From Planctomycetota bacterium (GTDB lineage: Bacteria; Planctomycetota; Phycisphaerae; UBA1845): a DNA stretch of 45,856 nucleotides. Positions 7,992 through 15,574 of the stretch are shown here, piece by piece; positions within the stretch are counted from its first letter, which is position 1, and the number at the start of each line of letters is the position of its first letter. The stretch spans positions 1 through 45,856 of the forward strand of contig JAJRYY010000006.1 in the NCBI GenBank assembly GCA_024275565.1, in the 5' to 3' direction. The notes below the pieces were generated by a model, which saw only the letters and a list, made by a program, of their open reading frames with translations, made no database searches and had not been told where the DNA came from. A program made the translations under genes and the position numbers.

Positions 7992-8943
7992 ACACATCCT
8001 GACCCTCTCGACGCAAACCAACACCACCACGCGTTCGACCCACCTTCGGCTTGGATTTCCAACGCCGATGCATCCATAAATACTGCTCAGGACACTCACG
8101 CACCGAGGCTTCAATCGCCGAAGCATAAGTCTGCGTAATCCACTGCAAAGGATCATCACGATCACACCACTCCTCAGGACGAATGATCCGCGAAACCTCA
8201 ACACGATAGTGAAACCGCCCACCAGTACGACGCGCACACCCCACAACAATCGACTTATTCGTACTCATCGCAAGCAGCGCAATCGACTTATAAGTGGAAG
8301 CTGGCTGACGGAAAAAATCAACAAAAACACCCTTCCGACCAGCATCCTGATCCGCCACAAATCCCAACGCACCACCCTGCTCCAGAATCGTCTCTGCCTC
8401 TGCGGTCGCACCAAATTTATCCAGAAGCTTCAAACCCTTCTGACCACGCGTGCGCACAAGATAAGCATTCAGATACGGGTTATCCAGAGGACGCATCACA
8501 GCCACAACATCAAAACCGACAGCAGCAAGCATGAACGCCGTCAGCTCAAAATTCCCATAATGACCGGTCACAAGGATCGCACCATCCCCAGCCATCAAAA
8601 GCTCCATCAAATCACGCAACTCATCGAATTCGATATAACGAGGCCAAGTCCACTCATTCAGAAGGTGCATCGCACAAAAGAACTCCACAGCATACATCGA
8701 CCAATGCTGAAAACTCGCCCGACCGATACGCTCAACCTCATCCTCAGAAAGCTCACCACCATACGCAGCACGAAGGTGATCCAGCGTCAAAACCCGATGA
8801 CGACGATCAAAACGCCACCACACACGACCAAACAAACGCGCAGTCTTGAGATTCCAGTCAATCGGGAATAATTGAAGTACAAATGCAGTGAGCCGGATGG
8901 CCCAATACAACATCCGTGATTTTAGCGATCCATGGTGCTTCAT
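7975..8943 (-). CDS. LpxL/HtrB-type lipid acyltransferase
   Basis: The 322-residue protein belongs to the lysophospholipid/lipid A acyltransferase family. A hydrophobic N-terminal anchor (about residues 10-30) is followed by the catalytic H-X4-E-type motif GHYGNFE near residue 127, then FVADQDAGRKGVFVDFF (cofactor/substrate block) and CPEQYLWMHRRWK near the C-terminus. These three blocks are diagnostic for enzymes that add secondary acyl chains to lipid A precursors at the inner membrane. The exact substrate in this organism is unknown. The last 25 residues are Arg/Gly-rich and end inside a tandem duplication. It lies 25 bases downstream of the small gene at 8969-9349, so the two probably form an operon. 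Confidence 0.9.
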   Translation of the reverse strand: MKHHGSLKSRMLYWAIRLTAFVLQLFPIDWNLKTARLFGRVWWRFDRRHRVLTLDHLRAAYGGELSEDEVERIGRASFQHWSMYAVEFFCAMHLLNEWTWPRYIEFDELRDLMELLMAGDGAILVTGHYGNFELTAFMLAAVGFDVVAVMRPLDNPYLNAYLVRTRGQKGLKLLDKFGATAEAETILEQGGALGFVADQDAGRKGVFVDFFRQPASTYKSIALLAMSTNKSIVVGCARRTGGRFHYRVEVSRIIRPEEWCDRDDPLQWITQTYASAIEASVRECPEQYLWMHRRWKSKPKVGRTRGGVGLRREGQDVSGRVE

Positions 8944-8968
8944 CGCGAGCGGATTCTACAGCCCACCG

Positions 8969-9349
8969 CTAAAACCACAAATCAACGCGACGACCACCCG
9001 GTGCGTACACATAGCGGTACACCAAACGCTCATTCACAGAACGGTCTCGATCCGGCGGATGATCCGATGGCCAGTCTCGATCTACGAGGTCGTCCATACC
9101 ACCACCAGACACCGTCCCAGCAACCCCTTCGCCACCTTCGCCACCTTCGCAAGCAACCTTCGCAGACGAAGCAGCCGCTGAACCCTGGTCAAATCGGTCG
9201 ATCAACGACTGAGGACTGGTATTCCCCTCACGCAAACGAGCAACCATCAGCGATTCGCTCGATCCGCGCACCAGAAGATTCGGCAACCGCCGCAACTGAC
9301 GATACCGATCAACCAGCAAACTTCCAGATTCAACCGGACGGATTCGCAA
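8969..9349 (-). CDS. Small hypothetical protein upstream of the acyltransferase gene
   Basis: This 126-residue frame on the acyltransferase strand ends 25 bases before that gene. I do not recognise a family. The N-terminal half is leucine/arginine-rich and may form helices (SLLVDRYRQLRRLPNLLV). The middle is a short Gly/Glu repeat (EGGEGGEG). The C-terminus ends in YVYAPGGRRVDLWF, which looks like a folded protein end. The proposed start is TTG 9349, with GAGGTG 9 bases upstream. Overlapping plus-strand frames are His/Gln/Pro-rich and look like shadows. The call rests on composition and operon-like spacing only. Confidence 0.5.
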   Translation of the reverse strand: MRIRPVESGSLLVDRYRQLRRLPNLLVRGSSESLMVARLREGNTSPQSLIDRFDQGSAAASSAKVACEGGEGGEGVAGTVSGGGMDDLVDRDWPSDHPPDRDRSVNERLVYRYVYAPGGRRVDLWF

Positions 9350-9394
9350 CCCAGCAACACCTCACAAAAAACCATACCACAAACGGACCACCCA

Positions 9395-9456
9395 CCATGA
9401 TCGGACCAGACGCCATGATCGGACCTGACGCAACGCACACCTGACGCAACGCACAC
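9395..9456. repeat. Two adjoining tandem duplications (18 bp and 16 bp)
   Basis: The unit ccatgatcggaccagacg is repeated at 9395-9412 and 9413-9430 with one mismatch. Overlapping its end, ctgacgcaacgcacac occurs perfectly at 9425-9440 and 9441-9456. They lie in the divergent gap between the small minus-strand gene and queA. Confidence 0.9.
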
Positions 9457-9605
9457 CACCAAAGTACCAGCAAGATCCAGGCCAATCCACCACCCAACAC
9501 AGACCGTGACACATAACCTACGCCGTGATAAGATCTTACAATTATCACAAACATGAATCCACGGAACCAAACCACACAAACATGTTTCAAAAAGGAATCA
9601 CCCTG

Positions 9606-10721
9606 TTGAACGATCGCAACACACCATTGGATCTCCAAGACCTCGACTACGACCTGCCGGAAGAACTCATCGCCCAGCACCCCACCGATCGACGCGACGA
9701 ATCAAGATTGCTCGTCCTCAATCGATCACAGCAGACCATCAGCGACGCACAATTCCGTGATTTACCGGACCTCCTCACACCCGGCGATCTACTCGTACTC
9801 AATGACACAAAAGTAGTCCCAGCCAAGATCGAAGCACGCCGAGCGACCGGAGGGCGGATCACAGGACTATTCGTCAGAGAAACAGATCCGACGGAGACCG
9901 GCGAAACAACATGGGAAGTCCTCCTCACAGGAACGTCAAAACTCAAACCCAGTGAGCGGCTCACCCTCACGAACAGCCAATGCGATCCACCCGACCAGAA
10001 CCCGGAACAAGTCCGGAAACACGAAATCGAACTCGTCGAGCACCTCGGCAGCGGGCGATGGCGGGCGACGCTTTGTTCCCGGAACTCCACAGAGGAAGTG
10101 CTGAATCACACGGGGCGAACACCCCTCCCCCCCTACATCCACCGCGATCGCAACAAGACCACCGAAGACGCAACCGACCGCGACCGCTACCAGTCAGTCT
10201 ACGCTGAAAAACCAGGCGCCGTAGCAGCCCCCACAGCCGGCCTCCATTTCTCAACACAGCTTCTGGAGCAGCTCAAAAACTCTGGCATTCAGACAACAAC
10301 CCTGACCCTCCACGTCGGCATGGGAACCTTCGCACCCATCACAGCCACCCGCCTGGAAGACCACCCCATGCACGAGGAGTGGTACGACTTACCGGAGACC
10401 GCCGTAGAAAAAATCAACCACGCAAAAGCACGAGGCCAACGGGTCATCGCAGTGGGCACGACCTCTGTCAGGACGCTCGAAACCTGTGCAGGTTTCGGCC
10501 CGCTTTCACCACGCTCCGGAACGACCGATCTCTTCATCCGCCCGCCATACACATTCGGAGCGGTAGACGCCCTTCTCACAAATTTCCATCTCCCAAAAAG
10601 CACATTGCTCGCATTGGTCATGTCATTGGCCGGCATCGATCTCACCCGCGATGCATACAGACACGCGATCCAGAACCAGTACAGATTCTTCAGCTACGGC
10701 GACGCAATGATAATCCTGTAA
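9606..10721 (+). CDS. queA: S-adenosylmethionine:tRNA ribosyltransferase-isomerase
   Basis: QueA transfers and isomerises the ribosyl group of SAM onto 7-aminomethyl-7-deazaguanine in tRNA, forming epoxyqueuosine in the queuosine pathway. Family blocks are clear: YDLPEELIAQHPTDRRDESRLL at the N-terminus, DLLVLNDTKVVPAKIEAR, PLPPYIHR, DRDRYQSVYAEKPGAVAAPTAGLHF, TLTLHVGMGTFAPI, RVIAVGTTSVRTLET and the C-terminal TNFHLPKSTLLALV. The TTG at 9606 is preferred because AAGGA lies 9 bases upstream; ATG 9582 would add eight residues and has no ribosome binding site. It is a stand-alone gene; other queuosine genes are not in the window. Confidence 0.96.
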   Translation: MNDRNTPLDLQDLDYDLPEELIAQHPTDRRDESRLLVLNRSQQTISDAQFRDLPDLLTPGDLLVLNDTKVVPAKIEARRATGGRITGLFVRETDPTETGETTWEVLLTGTSKLKPSERLTLTNSQCDPPDQNPEQVRKHEIELVEHLGSGRWRATLCSRNSTEEVLNHTGRTPLPPYIHRDRNKTTEDATDRDRYQSVYAEKPGAVAAPTAGLHFSTQLLEQLKNSGIQTTTLTLHVGMGTFAPITATRLEDHPMHEEWYDLPETAVEKINHAKARGQRVIAVGTTSVRTLETCAGFGPLSPRSGTTDLFIRPPYTFGAVDALLTNFHLPKSTLLALVMSLAGIDLTRDAYRHAIQNQYRFFSYGDAMIIL

Positions 10722-10744
10722 GACACCCCGATACAACCATGTAG

Positions 10745-10764
10745 CCCAGCCGCCCCCGGCTGGG
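10745..10764. repeat. Small GC-rich palindrome after queA
   Basis: CCCAGCC (10745-10751) and GGCTGGG (10758-10764) are a perfect 7-bp inverted repeat around GCCCCC. It lies 24 bases after the queA stop. No T-run follows on either strand, so a REP-like element is more likely than an intrinsic terminator. Confidence 0.6.
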
Positions 10765-10861
10765 AACACAAAGACCAACCCCATCCCGTATCCAACCGAA
10801 TCCCACCCCAAACACCCCCCGAAACCCCCAATTTCCCACCTGATCCCAAAATGCGCAAATG

Positions 10862-10889
10862 AAAAAAACGCCGGCAACCACTGGCCGGC
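10862..10889 (-). terminator. Intrinsic terminator on the minus strand with no minus-strand gene upstream
   Basis: On the minus strand, GCCGGC, an 8-base loop and GCCGGC are followed by G and seven T residues. It would stop transcripts entering from 10900 upward, where no minus-strand gene is seen. It may insulate the region or terminate an antisense RNA of the 10.9-11.4 kb leader. Confidence 0.6.
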
Positions 10890-10930
10890 ACAAAGCTTAC
10901 GGAAAAACTAACTTATTCCTAACATTTTAC

Positions 10931-10959
10931 TTGACAAGCTACCCGACATGAGGTATAGT
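10931..10959 (+). promoter_or_regulatory. Near-consensus sigma70 promoter of the beta-propeller lipoprotein gene
   Basis: TTGACA (10931-10936, perfect) and TATAGT (10954-10959, 5 of 6) are separated by exactly 17 bp. This is the best promoter in the window. The start codon it serves is at 11387, so the predicted leader is about 420 bases and contains the tandem array at 11129-11248. Confidence 0.75.
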
Positions 10960-11128
10960 ACTGTCAGATGGTAGCGCAGGCGAGACGACTCAACCCGCCA
11001 CAGCGAGATGCACACTTCTCCAACCAGCTACCACAGGGTGCAGCATGCAGTCATCAGGGGGTGAAGCATGCAGCGATCAAGGGGTGCAGCTATCAGGGGG
11101 ATGCAACGTGGGGAACACGAACCGGGGA

Positions 11129-11248
11129 CAGGCATACACAAAGCAGGCATGCTCAAGACAGGCATGCTCAGGGCAGGCATGCTCAAGACAGGCAAACTCA
11201 AGGCAGGCAGGCACAAATCAGGCAAGTCAAAGACCTGCAAACCAGAGA
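11129..11248. repeat. 15-bp tandem array, eight units, in the leader of the beta-propeller gene
   Basis: Units begin every 15 bases from 11129 and are variants of caggcatgctcaaga; copies at 11144 and 11174 are identical, and outer copies decay. Just upstream (about 11037-11110) is a looser repeat based on gggtgcagcatgcag. The array keeps one frame open (Gln-Ala-Cys-Ser-Arg-like translation), which artificially extends the downstream gene to 11045. Confidence 0.9.
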
Positions 11249-11386
11249 CAGGAGCGCGACCCATCGCCATGCAGACGCATCCGCTTCAGCCGCGTCCCGG
11301 AAACCTCTATTTCCTTGCGACCGGGACGCGCAATTGCTAGCATGGGAGCGTGGATCGACCAACAGTTTCCTGTCGGAGGAGTCTCT

Positions 11387-14299
11387 GTGCGACGATTATG
11401 GATCTTGAACCGCTTCCGAATGCTGAGCATCGCCATGTGCGTCGCAACGGTCACGGTATGTATGGCTGGCGTAGCTGGCTGTCAGAGCGGTTCGCAACGT
11501 GTCGCGCGGAAGATGAAATACGGTCCACCGCCACCAGGGGACCTGCGTATCATCGGAGAGGCTGTCCCAGGATGGAAACCGGAGCACATGAATCCGGGAA
11601 CAACCACAGCCGGTTCACCCATGTCGCTGAACTGGACTTCGATAGGTCCGCGTCCGATCCAGGGAGAGTTCTGGAGCGGCAACGACGACGCGAGTGGCCG
11701 GGTGGTCTCCATAGCCGTCCATCCTGTCGATGGCGACATCGTCTACGCAGCCAGCGCGTCTGGGGGTCTCTGGAAAACAACGGACGCAGGTGGCACCTGG
11801 GCACCACTCACAGATGAACTGTCGATTCTCAACCATGGCCACGTCGCCCTGGACCCCTCGAACCCGGACATCGTGTTTCTCGGGACGGGCGAGTACACCG
11901 TCGCCTCAAGCGGAGATGGCGTGTTTCGGTCCCAGGACGCAGGCATCACATGGGCGCGTGTCGGCACCACAGCAGATGTCGGGACGCGTTGCAGCGGGCT
12001 GATCGTCGATCCGAACAATCCAGGCGTGGTCCATCTCACGGGTTCCAGTGGATATGTCCGATCGATGGATGGTGGCAACACATGGGACAACCGTCTCAGC
12101 GGCTCTGCCTCATCGCTGGTGCTGAACCCCGTCGATACAAACCTCGTCTATGTCGGAAGACATGGCGACGGAATCTACAGGTCCGAGGATGGCGGCGATA
12201 CATTTTCCCTGCTCACCAACGGATTGCCAGGCACCGGATTCTCCCGGATTGTGATGGCGATTTCTGCCTCAAACCCAGGCGTCCTCTACGCAGCCATGCT
12301 GTCCGGTGGAAGCATGGAGGGGTTCTACAAAACGGTTGACGGTGGAGACACATGGTCAGAACTGGTCAACACACCAGACTTCCCATCGCCCCAGGCGTGG
12401 TACGATTGCTTCGTGGGCGTGGATCCGACGGATGAAAACATCGTCTACGGTGGCGGCGTATTTCCATCCTACAGCGTCGCCGGCATCATAAAATCGGGCG
12501 ATGGTGGACAATCGTGGACAGACATAACATTCGGAATCGATGGAAGCCAGGTACACCCCGACCAGCATGCAATCGCATTCGGACCAGACGGACGCCTCTG
12601 GATTGGAAACGACGGTGGCGTCTGGCGGTCGGACGATGCGGGCATGACATGGATCAATCGCAACAGCGACCTCACCGTCACACAGAATTATACAGTGGCA
12701 GTCCACAGGACCGATCGCGACCTGATCATGGCTGGAACCCAGGACAATGGAACGATCTGGCGGACGCGGGGTTCACCAGGCTGGCCTCAGGTCGTCGGCG
12801 GGGATGGTGGCTTTCTTGCATTCGATTTCAACTCGTCAGCGCGACGATATACCACATATGTATATTTGGCGGTGTTTCGGTTTTCCAGCCAGTTCGGCGG
12901 GTTTTCAGACATTACCGGACCATGGGACAGCGACCCCGTCAACTTCATCGCCCCGCTGGTCATGGACCCGGGCGATGCACAAACCCTCCTGGGCGGAACG
13001 AACCGGATCTGGCAGACCACAAACGCGGACGGAAATGCGGACTGGTCAGCCATCAGCACAAGCGCAGTGTCTGGCGGCGGAACCATCAACGCCATAGGCG
13101 TCGGACCAGGCGATACGCTGGGCAGCCCTTCGGACTATATCTATTCCGGAAGCTCGACCGGCGCGGTCTGGTACACCGATGATGGCGGAATGACGTGGAA
13201 CGATCGGTCGGCGGGATTACCTGGCAACGGCGTGAGCGACCTGTGGGTGAATCCCAGCGATGCGATGGAGGCCTATGTGTCACATTTCCGCTCCAGTGGC
13301 GGGAGAATTTATCGGACGCTCGACAGTGGTGCAACATGGGACAACGCGACCGGAACATTGCCAGGTGGCGTGACGCCAAACGCACTGGCGATTGACTGGG
13401 AGCTGGATCCGCCAGCCATGTATGTGGGCAGTGGTGCTGGCATATGGTGGTCGATGAACGACGGGGCGACGTGGACGAAAGATGGGCAGGATTTGCCGAA
13501 TGTGAATATCGGTGATCTATATATTGATCGAATCAATCGAGAAATCGTGGCAGGGACGTATGGCCGGGGCGCGTGGAGATCGGCGCTGGCTGAGTCGTGT
13601 GCAGGTCCGATCATATCACAGCAACCACAACCGCAGTCCGTATGTGTGGGGACGTTCGCCACTTTTTCAGTGACGGCAACCAGCGAGACAGCGTTGAGCT
13701 ATCAATGGCGCGTGGATGGCGCGGATGTCCCCGGGGCAACCGGACCATCCTATACCGTGGATGCTACGGTTTCGAGCGGAGCTGTGATCGACGTCGTGGT
13801 GGAAAATGCCTGCCGGCAGGAATTCAGCACATCCGCCACGCTGGAAATCATCGACAGTCCTCAATTTCTGGAGCAGCCGACGGACGTATCGGTCTGTTCC
13901 GGTGATCTGGTGTTTTTCTTCGCGACCGTGACGGATGATCCAGGCTACCAGTGGTTTCATGACGGAGCAGCAGTGGCCGGTGCGACACAATTCTTCCTCG
14001 CAGTGAAGCAGGGTTATCCCTGCCTGAGTGGTGTATGGACACTGCATGCAGAAAATGCGTGTGGGGCGGCGGTCAGCAACGCAGTCACGGTGCTGGTGGA
14101 AGGATGCGGCGCGGGTGATGCGGATGGCGACACCGACGTGGACATGCGCGATGTCGGCATATTTCAGCGATGCTTCACTGGATCAAGTGCGAATGCAAAC
14201 GGTGCGTGCGACATTTTTGACTACGATCAGGATGGGGATGTGGACCTGCTGGACTGGTGCTCGCAGGTGGAAATCTTCTCCGGGCAGATAATCCCTTAG
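11387..14299 (+). CDS. Lipoprotein with BNR/sortilin-type beta-propeller, two Ig-like domains and a dockerin-type repeat
   Basis: The GTG at 11387 follows GGAGGA by 6 bases and begins RRLWILNRFRMLSIAM, a signal peptide ending in the lipobox-like AGVAGC. The following 650 residues contain many Asp-box motifs (SxDGGxTW forms such as TTDAGGTW, SMDGGNTW, TVDGGDTW, SDDAGMTW, TDDGGMTW) of the kind found in sialidase and VPS10/sortilin propellers. Next come two Ig-like domains with paired Cys and QWRVDGADVPGATG / QWFHDGAAVAGAT. Last come two calcium-loop repeats, DADGDTDVDMRDVGIF and DYDQDGDVDLLDW, of dockerin type I, a common C-terminal module in planctomycete surface proteins. Likely location is the outer surface. 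The ligand is unknown, and no catalytic residues are evident. The gene is a single unit between a strong promoter and a hairpin terminator. Confidence 0.9.
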   Translation: MRRLWILNRFRMLSIAMCVATVTVCMAGVAGCQSGSQRVARKMKYGPPPPGDLRIIGEAVPGWKPEHMNPGTTTAGSPMSLNWTSIGPRPIQGEFWSGNDDASGRVVSIAVHPVDGDIVYAASASGGLWKTTDAGGTWAPLTDELSILNHGHVALDPSNPDIVFLGTGEYTVASSGDGVFRSQDAGITWARVGTTADVGTRCSGLIVDPNNPGVVHLTGSSGYVRSMDGGNTWDNRLSGSASSLVLNPVDTNLVYVGRHGDGIYRSEDGGDTFSLLTNGLPGTGFSRIVMAISASNPGVLYAAMLSGGSMEGFYKTVDGGDTWSELVNTPDFPSPQAWYDCFVGVDPTDENIVYGGGVFPSYSVAGIIKSGDGGQSWTDITFGIDGSQVHPDQHAIAFGPDGRLWIGNDGGVWRSDDAGMTWINRNSDLTVTQNYTVAVHRTDRDLIMAGTQDNGTIWRTRGSPGWPQVVGGDGGFLAFDFNSSARRYTTYVYLAVFRFSSQFGGFSDITGPWDSDPVNFIAPLVMDPGDAQTLLGGTNRIWQTTNADGNADWSAISTSAVSGGGTINAIGVGPGDTLGSPSDYIYSGSSTGAVWYTDDGGMTWNDRSAGLPGNGVSDLWVNPSDAMEAYVSHFRSSGGRIYRTLDSGATWDNATGTLPGGVTPNALAIDWELDPPAMYVGSGAGIWWSMNDGATWTKDGQDLPNVNIGDLYIDRINREIVAGTYGRGAWRSALAESCAGPIISQQPQPQSVCVGTFATFSVTATSETALSYQWRVDGADVPGATGPSYTVDATVSSGAVIDVVVENACRQEFSTSATLEIIDSPQFLEQPTDVSVCSGDLVFFFATVTDDPGYQWFHDGAAVAGATQFFLAVKQGYPCLSGVWTLHAENACGAAVSNAVTVLVEGCGAGDADGDTDVDMRDVGIFQRCFTGSSANANGACDIFDYDQDGDVDLLDWCSQVEIFSGQIIP

Positions 14300-14312
14300 C
14301 TGATTATCTACG

Positions 14313-14362
14313 GCTGATTGTCGACACAAGTTCAGACGCCCCATCATTCAGACGCCCCACAC
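14313..14362. repeat. Short tandem duplications after the beta-propeller gene
   Basis: A 14-base motif, gctgattatctacg, starting at the stop codon (14299) is loosely repeated at 14313. Then ttcagacgccccatca (14331-14346) is followed directly by ttcagacgccccacac (14347-14362). Confidence 0.7.
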
Positions 14363-14431
14363 TCTTTATTCGGACGTTCCACACACATATTGCACCTCAA
14401 AGCTATGCTCGCCAATAATCGATTATAAAAC

Positions 14432-14464
14432 ATCCATGGGCACCCCATTGGGGTGCCCGTGGAT
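14432..14464. terminator. Long hairpin between convergent genes
   Basis: ATCCATGGGCACCCC (14432-14446) pairs with GGGGTGCCCGTGGAT (14450-14464) around ATT, giving 15 pairs with one G-T wobble. It lies between the beta-propeller gene and the minus-strand zinc-finger gene and could act in both directions. No T-tract follows, so termination efficiency is uncertain; a REP-type element is the alternative. Confidence 0.6.
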
Positions 14465-14548
14465 GATTATGGCTTAATATTATGGGTGCTTCGGTATGCT
14501 ACATGCGGTATGCCGAACTCCGCTCAGTATGCCAAGCCCGGTCTGCTG

Positions 14549-14612
14549 CACTCTGTCTGTTCAGATCAGCACTGTCTGTTCAGATCCGCATTCTCTGTTC
14601 AGACCCGCACTG
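14549..14612. repeat. 19-bp tandem array, about three units
   Basis: Variants of cactgtctgttcagatcag follow one another from about 14549 to 14612, ending just after (in the minus-strand sense) the stop codon of the zinc-finger gene at 14618. Confidence 0.75.
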
Positions 14613-14617
14613 TCATT

Positions 14618-14938
14618 TCAATTAAGCGCTGCCTGGAGTTCGGACAGTCGGTTCCTCGCTTCTGAGCGAGCAGCCTCAATGACCTGCGTCAGTTCATCAA
14701 TGGACATGTCTCGCAGGCCGAGTCGCGCGACGAGCGCCGTGGGGCGACCTGTGCGTCCCATGACCTTGTCGATGGTCTTCTTGTTCAAGGACCCCTTTGG
14801 GCGCCCTCGTTTTTTGCCTGTTTTCTTCTTTTTTACGGCAGATTTGACGCCATGCGTTGTACTCAAGTGACGGGCCAGGTGGGCTTGCATCGAAAAGGTG
14901 CGTTCACATCTGGGGCAACTAATACTGCTTTTTAACAT
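14618..14938 (-). CDS. C2H2 zinc-finger protein with AT-hook
   Basis: The 106-residue protein begins with a classical C2H2 finger: Cys8 and Cys11, 12 residues, His24, four residues, His29, with the hydrophobic Phe and Leu at the expected places. A lysine-rich stretch follows, then KKRGRPKGS (about residues 42-50), a textbook AT-hook core (RGRP), and a weaker hook-like GRTGRPT near 61-67. The C-terminal third is a predicted helix (SIDELTQVIEAARSEARNRLSELQAAL). GGAG lies 9 bases before the ATG. The protein most likely binds DNA, either as a regulator or as a nucleoid-associated protein. The regulon is unknown, and bacterial C2H2 proteins of the Ros/MucR type lack this AT-hook layout. Confidence 0.8.
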   Translation of the reverse strand: MLKSSISCPRCERTFSMQAHLARHLSTTHGVKSAVKKKKTGKKRGRPKGSLNKKTIDKVMGRTGRPTALVARLGLRDMSIDELTQVIEAARSEARNRLSELQAALN

Positions 14939-15119
14939 TGCTTATAGCTCCAACGTATTCTCTATTCCCCTTTTCGGGCGGAGCCTACACCAAAGCCATA
15001 CCTCTTGCAATAGTCTGCGGAAGTTTACCAAATGAATAATATACCTTAATTTTCCGCGTTTGTTTCGAACTGACGCGCCAATATTCAGCACACAGTCCGC
15101 CCAATCGTCACTTACTTAA
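14939..15119. other. AT-richer intergenic region, probable promoter of the zinc-finger gene
   Basis: About 180 bases separate two minus-strand genes. The region is visibly richer in A and T than its surroundings. No confident -35/-10 pair was assigned. Confidence 0.3.
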
Positions 15120-15139
15120 TCAATCGTCACTTAACTCAC
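15102..15139. repeat. 19-bp tandem duplication meeting at the small lipoprotein stop codon
   Basis: caatcgtcacttacttaat (15102-15120) is followed by caatcgtcacttaactcac (15121-15139); the first 13 bases are identical. The stop TGA is the complement of 15120-15122, so the junction of the two copies falls within it. Confidence 0.85.
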
Positions 15140-15371
15140 TGGTGGTGTGCGTCACCTCATCGATGACGATGGTTGTGTCCATAAATTCGCCTGGTTCGAT
15201 TCTTGTGACTTGCATTTTTTTAGTGTCGACGACATAGATTTGACCGTTCATCACGACGGCCTGTCTAGCAGAATTCGCTTTGAGCAGGCCTTTATTGCCC
15301 ATAGCGACCACGCATCCTGAAGAGAGTGCTACCATACCCGCCAGCATAACCAGTGTACTTATCCGCCTCAT
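15120..15371 (-). CDS. Small lipoprotein of unknown function
   Basis: The ATG at 15371 is preceded by AGGAGA with good spacing and gives 83 residues. MRRISTLVMLAGMVALSSGC is a short lipoprotein signal peptide with lipobox LSSGC. The mature part is about 64 residues, with IYVVDTKKMQVTRIEPGEF suggesting a small beta structure and an acidic end. I recognise no family. A longer frame to 15449 has no ribosome binding site and places the signal peptide internally, so it is rejected. The gene follows the M3 peptidase on the same strand after a gap of about 200 bases. Confidence 0.75.
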   Translation of the reverse strand: MRRISTLVMLAGMVALSSGCVVAMGNKGLLKANSARQAVVMNGQIYVVDTKKMQVTRIEPGEFMDTTIVIDEVTHTTSELSDD

Positions 15372-15544
15372 GTCTGTTCTCCTGTCGTGTCTGATGTGTG
15401 CGGGGGTGGAACGATCATGGCGGAATTCGCCACCTCTCGTTTTTGCCACCTCCGTTGCCTGTACGAAAAGGATGACACGCGGTGATCGGGCGGGTTAGGT
15501 TGCTTACAAAAAAACACGCATTTGCTCGAAGTTCAGGTTGATCC

Positions 15545-15574
15545 GGATGCGTCAGGATGCGTCAGGATGCGTCA
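15545..15574. repeat. 10-bp tandem array, three perfect units, across the M3 peptidase stop codon
   Basis: ggatgcgtca occurs at 15545-15554, 15555-15564 and 15565-15574. On the coding strand each unit starts with TGA. The first is the in-frame stop (15574-15572), and because 10 is not divisible by three the next two place TGA in the other two frames. Confidence 0.95.

Noticed and set aside
8932..9444. Plus-strand frame of 170 residues
   Set aside because: It is His/Gln/Pro/Thr-rich like other shadows here and overlaps both the acyltransferase end region and the more protein-like minus-strand frame at 8969-9349.
11045..11386. N-terminal extension of the beta-propeller protein in the same frame
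   Set aside because: The extension is the translation of the 15-bp tandem array (Gln-Ala-Cys-Ser repeats) and lies before the signal peptide. GTG 11387 has GGAGGA at ideal spacing.
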